From the NCBI GenBank assembly GCA_021107605.1, contig JAIOSN010000224.1:1-7195 (forward strand): 7,195 nt of DNA, read 5' to 3'. This DNA is from Anaerolineae bacterium. GTDB lineage: Bacteria; Chloroflexota; Anaerolineae; B4-G1; SLSP01. Positions 1 to 6,400 of this stretch are shown piece by piece. Under the pieces are notes generated by a model. That model was not told where the DNA came from. It ran no database searches and was given only the letters and a program-made list of their open reading frames with translations. The first letter of the stretch is position 1; every line of letters starts with the position of its first letter. Position numbers and translations under genes: made by a program.

Positions 1-924
1 GTATTTGCGGGTAAATTCCAATCCGGGCGGGCAGATACGCGGGTAGTAACCGTCCCACATCAACGCCAGGTGGTTGCTATCGTTTAGAATGATCCCTGGC
101 CCAGAGAATGATCGCGAAAAAGGATTCCCGGAGACGGTAGGCGCGGGCGTCTTCCTTTCGGCAGCCTCACCTTTCTGCCAATCTCCAATGACGTAAAAGG
201 GGTAATGCCGCCCGAAGATAAACCCTAACAGCCCTTTGAATGCCAGGCGACGTTGTGCCGGGTCAGTAACTGGCAGCGCCTGCTGTGAGAGGAAGTACCA
301 GAGAATGGAAATAAATGCTAATGCTGGTAAGAAGATAAAATACAATCCCAACCGCCCAGCGGCTACGTACCCAACCGCCAACAGCATAAAGAACCCGCTC
401 CACAGAGCGGGAATCTTCCACCAGGCGGTGCTGTGAAAGAGAAGGCCAAGTCCGCTTAGCAGCACCAGCCCGAGAGAGAAGATGAACAGACCGCTGGCGA
501 GGATAGAGGTGCCGACACCCATGTTGAACAGGTACACTTCCACTAGTCCAAACACCAGGGTACTCCCTACTATGAATACATTTAGCACCGCATTCCAGCC
601 CCAACTACTCTGCTGGCTGGCTGCTTCTCCTTCATCATTCAGTAAATACCATGCGACGCCGCTCCAGGGGGTGGTCAACAAGGTGATTTCCAGTAAGAGT
701 CCGATGACGCCTAGATAATTACTGGGGTACCACCAGTTGTTCCAGACCAGATGGTGGAAGGGGATCCAAGAGGGAGTGGCCCAGACCATCCAGAGGAGGA
801 GGCCGTTCAAGACGAGGGTTTGGAACAGCAAAGTTAAGGCCCCTTTTGTCTTCGCGATCAGATAGCCCAATAGGCCGGCCAGCAGGGAAGCTAGAATTAA
901 CTCAAACAAGAGAAAGAATAGCAT
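1..924 (-). CDS. Polytopic membrane protein, N-terminal part (runs off left edge)
   Basis: The frame is open without a stop from ATG at 924 to the window edge, giving 308 codons of a longer gene. The first ~212 residues contain about seven hydrophobic segments, roughly at 2–25, 29–48, 69–95, 112–133, 138–164, 169–188 and 191–212. A loop around 96–108 is polar (NDEGEAASQQSS). From ~213 the chain becomes soluble, with FGRHYPFYVIGDW at about 236–249 and GPGIILNDSNHLAL at about 275–288, then a stretch containing PPGLEF. These phrases resemble Chloroflexota membrane proteins in which the helices are followed by a region recalling SPFH/band-7 domains. That link is from memory and tentative, since the diagnostic part lies outside the window. 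ATG 924 is preferred over in-frame ATG 933 because GGAGAGG sits nine bases before it and directly abuts 933. A TGA just upstream closes the frame. The gene is transcribed divergently from the CHAT/STAND pair. Its function is not recognised. Confidence 0.85.
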   Translation of the reverse strand, partial: MLFFLLFELILASLLAGLLGYLIAKTKGALTLLFQTLVLNGLLLWMVWATPSWIPFHHLVWNNWWYPSNYLGVIGLLLEITLLTTPWSGVAWYLLNDEGEAASQQSSWGWNAVLNVFIVGSTLVFGLVEVYLFNMGVGTSILASGLFIFSLGLVLLSGLGLLFHSTAWWKIPALWSGFFMLLAVGYVAAGRLGLYFIFLPALAFISILWYFLSQQALPVTDPAQRRLAFKGLLGFIFGRHYPFYVIGDWQKGEAAERKTPAPTVSGNPFSRSFSGPGIILNDSNHLALMWDGYYPRICPPGLEFTRKY

Positions 925-933
925 AGGTACCAT

Positions 934-940
934 CCTCTCC
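934..940 (-). promoter_or_regulatory. Ribosome binding site deciding start at 924, partly in a small hairpin
   Basis: On the minus strand GGAGAGG occupies 940–934, nine bases before ATG 924 and immediately against ATG 933, which makes 924 the better start. The first three bases of the site (GGA) fall in the 3' arm of a short inverted repeat, TCCGGT-TTTG-ACCGGA, at 953–938. A hairpin there could partly cover the site in the mRNA. The motif and the inverted repeat are directly visible; any effect on translation is inference. Confidence 0.6.
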
Positions 941-995
941 GGTCAAAACCGGATCGTCTGTTCAATTGCAGTAGGGAGACTCAAGCCATACACTG

Positions 996-1024
996 ATTAT
1001 ATAACCCTCTGGGTACAATTGCAA
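996..1024 (-). promoter_or_regulatory. Sigma-70-type promoter for the minus-strand membrane protein gene
   Basis: Read on the minus strand, TTGCAA (1024–1019, four of six matches to TTGACA) is followed by a 17-bp spacer and a perfect TATAAT (1001–996). Transcription would start near 989, giving a leader of about 65 bases before ATG 924. The perfect -10 box, ideal spacing and correct placement make this the clearest promoter in the window. Confidence 0.7.
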
Positions 1025-1052
1025 ATATTGATTTTACTGAAAAACTAAACAT

Positions 1053-1072
1053 TTCACCACGAAGGTGCGGAG
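1053..1072 (-). repeat. Degenerate intergenic repeat, inverted copy
   Basis: The reverse complement of this stretch reads ctccgcaccttcgtggtgaa. Its end (TTCGTGGTGAA) resembles the ends of the two plus-strand copies at 1222–1250 (TAGCGGTGAG) and 1279–1307 (CTATGGTGAG). It looks like a decayed copy of the same repeat in opposite orientation. Similar strings (CACGAAG / CTTCGTG) recur, as I recall, between genes of many environmental bacteria; this could not be checked here. Confidence 0.35.
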
Positions 1073-1103
1073 ATTGAAACTTGAGTCTATTGGAAAAACT
1101 ACA

Positions 1104-1200
1104 AGACCTCCGAGGTTTAGCAGCTGGTACTCCGGTGGCCGGTGCTGGGGATACCTAGCTCGCTTCCCAGATCAAATTACCGTCAAAACCTCGGAGGTCT
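1104..1200. repeat. 15-bp perfect inverted repeat enclosing 67 bp (MITE-like element or operator pair)
   Basis: The left arm agacctccgaggttt (1104–1118) and right arm aaacctcggaggtct (1186–1200) are exact reverse complements, separated by 67 bases (1119–1185). Each arm also contains an 11-bp near-palindrome, ACCTC-N-GAGGT, centred at 1111 and 1193, 82 bp apart. The interior has no open frame of note, and I see no convincing target-site duplication beside the arms. The element sits between two divergent promoters. It could be a short non-autonomous mobile repeat, or a pair of binding sites for a dimeric regulator. The perfect arms are seen directly; both interpretations are inference. Confidence 0.65.
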
Positions 1201-1221
1201 GAACGTTTACCTTAATTTTTT

Positions 1222-1307
1222 CTTAGCGTCCTTTGCGTCTTAGCGGTGAGCTGCCTTTTTCCAGAGGAGTCATTTTTTCTCAGTGTCCTCTCTGTTTCTA
1301 TGGTGAG
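1222..1307 (+). repeat. Two degenerate direct copies of a 29-bp intergenic repeat
   Basis: Copy one (1222–1250) and copy two (1279–1307) align without gaps at 19 of 29 positions, sharing the frame CTnAGnGTCCTnT…GGTGAG. They are offset by 57 bases. Each is preceded by a T-run (1215–1220 and 1273–1278) and followed shortly by another (1256–1260 and 1313–1317). The stretch is not coding in any convincing frame. An inverted relative lies at 1053–1072. These look like decayed members of a dispersed repeat family that forms much of the AT-rich intergenic region. Confidence 0.5.
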
Positions 1308-1315
1308 TTAACTTT

Positions 1316-1343
1316 TTGGTTTTCTTTTTAGTCATGCTATACT
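1316..1343 (+). promoter_or_regulatory. Extended -10 promoter for the CHAT–STAND operon
   Basis: TGCTATACT at 1335–1343 is an extended -10 element (TGn plus TATACT at 1338–1343). The -35 is poor: TTGGTT at 1316–1321, with 16-bp spacing, matches TTGACA at three of six positions. The TGn motif commonly compensates for a weak -35. Transcription would start near 1350. The leader would be about 75 bases for the preferred ATG at 1426, or about 10 bases if TTG 1360 were used. No second promoter is evident before the STAND gene. Confidence 0.55.
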
Positions 1344-1412
1344 AACAACAATAACTTCTTTGGTGAATCAAGATACCTATACAAAATTTCTTCGTAGTCA
1401 TCAACGCTTGAT

Positions 1413-1417
1413 AGAGG
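1413..1417 (+). promoter_or_regulatory. Ribosome binding site deciding the CHAT gene start
   Basis: AGAGG at 1413–1417 lies eight bases before ATG 1426. The longer in-frame alternatives, TTG 1360 and GTG 1363, have no purine-rich Shine–Dalgarno sequence upstream (the preceding bases are ACAACAATAACTTC). This favours 1426, although a near-leaderless start at 1360 or 1363 cannot be excluded. Confidence 0.5.
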
Positions 1418-1425
1418 TCGCACTT

Positions 1426-3471
1426 ATGGGTATTCCCCGTGCCGATGGATCTTTTGCAGATGTTGAAATTCGTATTTTCTCGCAAATGGAAAGAGGGTTC
1501 CCGGTAGAAATTACCCTAGACGGTGAGCAGGAATACTCCCGTGGGTATCTCTCCCCAGAAATACTCTCCTGGGTGCCAACCGGAGATGCCACAGCCGATG
1601 GCAAACGGCTATTTGAAACCCTCTTCGCCGATAGCACTTTGCTCCAAGCTTGGAGCAAGATACACGGTCAAGCCACGTGCCGCCGCGTGCGCCTGCGCAT
1701 CGACGTGGGAGCGGCTGCGCTCCACGCGCTGCCGTGGGAAGAGCTCTACGCTGATAACAAGTTGCTCTCCGCTGCTGCGAGCACGCCCTTTTCCCGTTAC
1801 CTGCCTATCGCGCTGCCGTGGGGCGGTGGGGTGGCGGCCCGCCCGCTCCGGGTGCTGGCGCTCATCTCAAACCCGGCGGATTTGGAGAGCCAATACGAGC
1901 TGGCGCCACTGGACGTGGTCCAGGAACGTGAGATCCTGGAACGAGCCTTCGCCCAGCTCGGTCCCGACGAGGTGACATTGGATTTCTTAGCTGCGCCGGT
2001 GACATTAGAGCGGTTAGAGACGGCGCTGCGAGAGGGCTACCACCTGCTGCATTACGTGGGACATGGTGCTTTCAATCAACGCCGCGAGCGCGCCGTGCTC
2101 TTTATGCAGGATGAGGACGGTCAGACGGCGCTGGTCTCCGACGCTGATCTGGCCCAGATGTTGGCCCGTCAAGATGTACATCCTCAATTGATCTTCTTGG
2201 CAGCCTGCCAGAGTGCCACCCGCGCTACCGGCGCCGCCTTCCGGGGGTTGGCCCCGAAACTGGTCTCCGTGGGCGTCCCGGCGGTGATCGCCATGCAAGA
2301 CTTTGTGACGGTCGAGACGGCGCATAAGTTATGTGCTATTTTCTACCAACGGCTCCTGGAACATGGGCAGGTTGATGTAGCGTTGAACGAAGCCCGGAGT
2401 ACGTTACTCTCCGCCGCTCGTCATGATGCTACCGTGCCGGTACTCTTTATGCGGTTGAAATCCGGCCAGCTCTGGGGAACGGAGAGTGATGCTCGCGGTA
2501 CCGTCTTGGGGTCTCGTAACCCGCGTATCTTCTGGACCGGCCTCTTGCGCATGATCCAACGGGGTAAATGCACTCCCATCATCGGCCCCAGAGTGCATGG
2601 CTACTGGCTCCCCACGCCAGATGAGGTGGCTCTGGTCTGGTCTGAGCTGCACGATTATCCTTTCCCTAACAGAGCCGAGCTCCTGCATGTAGCCCAGTAC
2701 CTGTCCAGTAATCAGGGGCGCGATTTTCCGCGTTATGAGATGCTGGATACCATGCGGCGCCACTTGAAGAGCAAATTACCGGCAGAACTGCGACCTGAGC
2801 AATCCTGCGAATCGCTTTCGGAACTGGTAGCGATGGTCGGCTGGCCCGCTCTGGTCGCCGGCAGGCCCCACGAAATTCATCAACTGCTCGCTAGCTTGAA
2901 TTTACCTCTCTATCTCACTACCAATTTTGATAGTTTCATGGGGTCCGCACTCCAGGCGCGCGGAAAAAAGCCGACACGGGAGATCTGCCGCTGGCATCGT
3001 GATTTAGATTGGCTTTCCAGCCGCTTTGAGGATGATCCTGATTATGTTCCTACCCCAGAAGAGCCACTAGTTTACCATCTCTTTGGTAATGACGAGGAGG
3101 TGGAATCGTTGGTGTTGACCGAAGATAATTATTTAGATTACCTCGTGCGTGTCTCCGCCGAGATGGATCGTATCCCCACTTACATCCGCGGCGCGATAGC
3201 CAACAGTTCTCTGATGTTCTTAGGATATAGTTTGCATGATTGGGAGTTCAGGGTAATTTTGCGCGGATTAGTCGCGACGTTGAATCAACGGCGCCGCTTC
3301 AAACATGTAGCCGTGCAGTTGGAGAGCACCAAGTCTAATGAAGCAGCGCTTGCCGATGTCCAGCATTTCCTCCAACAGTATTTCCAGGACGCCGAGATCA
3401 ACGTCTTCTGGGGGAGCACGCAACAATTCATGGCTGAACTCCGCGAGCAATGGGAGGCGTTGCCACGATGA
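1426..3471 (+). CDS. CHAT caspase-like protease fused to a SIR2-like domain
   Basis: The product is 681 residues from ATG 1426; the frame stays open to TTG 1360 (703 residues), but only 1426 has a Shine–Dalgarno sequence. Residues ~8–60 form the strand-rich lead-in common in CHAT proteins (VEIRIF, then PVEITL). The CHAT domain covers ~85–350: LHALPWEELY near 100, HYVGHGAF with catalytic His213, and IFLAACQSA with catalytic Cys261. The His/Cys dyad is intact, so cysteine protease activity is expected. Residues ~375–680 form a SIR2_2-like domain: CTPIIGPRVH (~382–391), TTNFDSF with Asn500 and Asp502, YHLFGN (~550–555), VLTEDNY, and FLGYSLHDWEFR (~598–609). The glycine loop and usual HG motif are altered, so NAD cleavage is uncertain. 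No signal peptide or membrane segment is visible. The stop overlaps the STAND gene start as ATGA, so the two are probably co-translated and work together. I infer a conflict-system effector; domain calls are confident, substrate unknown. Confidence 0.88.
   Translation: MGIPRADGSFADVEIRIFSQMERGFPVEITLDGEQEYSRGYLSPEILSWVPTGDATADGKRLFETLFADSTLLQAWSKIHGQATCRRVRLRIDVGAAALHALPWEELYADNKLLSAAASTPFSRYLPIALPWGGGVAARPLRVLALISNPADLESQYELAPLDVVQEREILERAFAQLGPDEVTLDFLAAPVTLERLETALREGYHLLHYVGHGAFNQRRERAVLFMQDEDGQTALVSDADLAQMLARQDVHPQLIFLAACQSATRATGAAFRGLAPKLVSVGVPAVIAMQDFVTVETAHKLCAIFYQRLLEHGQVDVALNEARSTLLSAARHDATVPVLFMRLKSGQLWGTESDARGTVLGSRNPRIFWTGLLRMIQRGKCTPIIGPRVHGYWLPTPDEVALVWSELHDYPFPNRAELLHVAQYLSSNQGRDFPRYEMLDTMRRHLKSKLPAELRPEQSCESLSELVAMVGWPALVAGRPHEIHQLLASLNLPLYLTTNFDSFMGSALQARGKKPTREICRWHRDLDWLSSRFEDDPDYVPTPEEPLVYHLFGNDEEVESLVLTEDNYLDYLVRVSAEMDRIPTYIRGAIANSSLMFLGYSLHDWEFRVILRGLVATLNQRRRFKHVAVQLESTKSNEAALADVQHFLQQYFQDAEINVFWGSTQQFMAELREQWEALPR
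3452..3457 (+). promoter_or_regulatory. Ribosome binding site for the STAND gene, inside the CHAT gene
   Basis: GGGAGG at 3452–3457 ends ten bases before ATG 3468 and lies in the last codons of the CHAT gene. It overlaps the alternative in-frame ATG at 3450, so it cannot serve that codon. This fixes the start at 3468, whose ATG overlaps the upstream TGA (ATGA). Such a layout is typical of translational coupling, which would keep the two proteins in fixed proportion. Confidence 0.7.
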
Positions 3472-6400
3472 AACATAATCCTTACGTCGGCCCGCGCCCA
3501 TACCAGCGCGCCGACCGCCGCAACTTTTACGGACGTAATCGCGAGGCCCGTGATTTGCTCGCGCTGATTTTGGCGGAACGGGTGGTGCTCTTCTACGCGC
3601 CTTCCGGCGCGGGCAAGACTTCACTGCTCAATGCTAAAATTTTGCCGGCGTTGGAAGCAGAAGCCTTTGATCTGCTGCCGGTGGCGCGCGTAGCCAACGA
3701 TCTCCCACCGGGCGTTAAAGATGAGCCGATAGAGAATATCTTTATCTTCAGCCTCTTACTGGATTTGGCCGGTGAGGATTTGCCGCTCCAACGGTTGCAG
3801 GCCCACACCCTGGCCTCTTTCTTGCAGGAGTTCTACCCAGAAACGGAGTACCCGTACCCGCTCTTGATCGTGGATCAATTCGAGGAGCTCTTCACAGCAC
3901 ATCGCCATCGCTGGCAGGATGCTCAAGGCTTTTTCCTCCAAGTACAGGCGGCCTTGAAAGCCATTCCGTCCCTGGGTATCATCTTCGCTATGCGGGAAGA
4001 TTACGTGGCCGAGGTTGATCCTTACGCCCCCTTGTTACCTCGGCGTCTGCGCGCGCGTTTTCGCATGGGACGCTTGGGCGCGACCGGAGCGTTGGAAGTG
4101 GTCGCCAAACCGGCTCAGAATGCCGGCGTGCCCTTTGCGGAAGGCGTCGCGGAGCAACTGGTCGATGATCTCCGCCGCAGCAAAGTGCAATGCTACGGGC
4201 GCGGCGAGGAAGTGGAAGTACTCGGGCCTTTCGTCGAGCCGGTGCAGTTGCAAGTGGTCTGTCAGCGGTTGTGGGATAATCTGCCGGAGCAAGAAGATCA
4301 GCTGATTCAATGGGAAGAGGTGGAAGAATACGGCAACATCGACCGGGCGCTGGTAGGTTTCTACGCAGACGCCGTAGCCCAGGTGATCGTGGAGACGCCG
4401 GTGCGGGAGCGAGAGTTACGCCGTTGGGCGACCAAACAGCTGATCGCGCCAATGCAAACGCGCGGTCTGGCCTTGCGCGGCCCGGAGGAGACCGTCGGAT
4501 TGCCCAACGCGGCCGTGGACATTCTGGCGGCCCGGCATCTGATCCACTCTGATGTGCGAGCGGGTGCGCGCTGGTACGAGCTGGTGCATGACCGGCTCAT
4601 TGATCCTATCCTCCAATCCAATCGCGCTTGGGAAGCGGCGCGTCAAACCCCGCTGCGGCTTACCGCGAAGCGCTGGCAGGAGACGCAGAGCATCGCTCTC
4701 CTCTATCAAGACGAGGCGTTGAGCGAGTCCCTGGCTTGGGCGGAGCTGCACCGCGACGAGCTGGAACCTTACGAGCACGAATTTCTGGTCGCCAGTCAAA
4801 CCGCGCAACAACATCGCCAGCGAATATACCGTTTGCGAATTGCGAGCATCACCGTGGGCCTGGTTACGCTCTTGCTCGTCACGGGGCTGGCCTGGATGGC
4901 CTCGCGCAATGGATTGCAAGCCTACTCCCGCGAGCTGGCGGCAGAGGCGGATACCCTTCTGGTCGAGGATAGAGGGCGGAGCATCCAACAAGCTTATACC
5001 GGCGTATCACCCGCTCTCCCCACTTGGTGGGACCGGAGCACACAGGACTTCTTTGGCCCCCTGGATACCACAGACGCGCAAATTATGCTCCGGCAAGCTG
5101 TCCGCGATTACTATCCCGTCGAGATCTACGCTAATTTGCCCGATCAAGCACATGCGGTACTCTACGAACCTCAAGGGCGTTTTCTCTACGCGGCGATGCC
5201 CGCCGCCGGCGTGGAAGAAATTGATACCAAAATTGGCGGCAGACACTTGCTCCTCAACCACCAGGGAGGGGCCGCTGCTGCGCTGGCTATTGATTCCACC
5301 GGCCGTTATCTTGCCGTGGGCGGAGACGACGGCAAAACGGGTGGCGTGGTCGAGATTTGGGATAGAGAAGAGGCGGCCTGGGTGGCGACGTTGCGCGTGC
5401 CGCTCGCCGCAGGTATTCGTGATGAAATTCACGCCGTCGCTTATAGCCCACATGACTATTACTTGGCTACCGGCGGCGACTATGGCACGCGGTGGCGTGA
5501 TTTCAGCGGCGCCGAGGAAGGCTTGATACGGCTCTGGGAGCTGAACCAGCACGGCGAGCGGCTCTCTGCCTCAACCGTCTTCACGTTGCCGCGCATAGGG
5601 GGACGGGTGAGCAGTCTGGCTTTCAGCGGTGACGCCACGCCGCTAGAGACTATGACGGAGAAAGAGTCATGGTATCTGGCCGCCGGTTCTTACGATAACC
5701 TGGTGCATCTCTGGAAAGTTCGGCCCCGCGTGCCGGGCGTGCTCTCCGCAACCCAGGTACTAACGCTAACCGGGCACACTGCGCCGGTCAAGGCCATCGC
5801 CTTCAGCCCGGATGGCAAGCTAATCGTTTCTGGCTCCAGCGATAAAACCATCCGCCTCTGGGACGTGGAGAGCGGGGAACCAGAATTCACGTTAATCGGT
5901 CATACCTCCGATGTGACCAGTCTGGCCTTCTCCTCTGATGGCCAATATCTGATCTCCGGTTCCCGTGACCGGACGGTGCGCATCTGGCACGTAGATACTG
6001 CTACGCCTCATCTCATCAGCGTCTTGACCGGGCCGGGTAACTTGGTGCTGGCTGTAACTTTCAGCCCGGATGACCAATTCATCACTGCCGGCGCCGGAGA
6101 TCAGACAGTGCGCACCTGGAATTACGATTATCCACGTCAGCTGGGACTTTCCACACTCCCGGGGCACGCCGGACGGATACGCGCGGTCACTTACAGCCCC
6201 GACGGCAAATTTTTGGCTTCTGCCGGCGGGGAGGGGAAGGTAACCATCTGGTCATTGGTTGCGGGAACCCCCATACACACGCTCCATGTGCCCGGCGGCA
6301 AAATCTGGGATCTCGCTTATAGCCCCGATGGGCAGACTTTGATAACCTGTTCCAGCGATGATAGTGCCCGCGTCTGGGATGCGAGCACCGGTAAATGGAT

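Noticed and set aside
263..604. Minus-strand open frame of 113 codons and plus-strand frames at 236–436 and 482–718
   Set aside because: They overlap the long minus-strand membrane protein frame (924 to edge), which has a promoter, a ribosome binding site and continuous hydrophobic helices. The other frames give low-complexity, family-unlike proteins.
1104..1200. Intrinsic terminator from the 15-bp inverted repeat
   Set aside because: The 67-base loop is too long, no T-run follows the right arm directly, and the flanking genes diverge, so no terminator is expected here.
925..1359. tRNA, small RNA or short coding gene in the intergenic region
   Set aside because: I found no cloverleaf, no convincing short frame with a ribosome binding site, and no structure beyond the repeats and the two promoters.
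3450..3467. Upstream ATG at 3450 as the STAND gene start
   Set aside because: The Shine–Dalgarno GGGAGG lies on top of and just after this ATG and serves ATG 3468 with ten-base spacing. The family signature NPYVGPRP begins three residues after the 3468 Met.
4416..4991. Minus-strand open frame of 191 codons, and others opposite or out of frame within the STAND gene (3988–4452, 4840–5526, 5007–5552)
   Set aside because: These are shadows of the GC-rich STAND/WD40 gene, whose own frame shows Walker motifs, a TM helix and WD40 repeats throughout. None has a recognisable domain or ribosome binding site.
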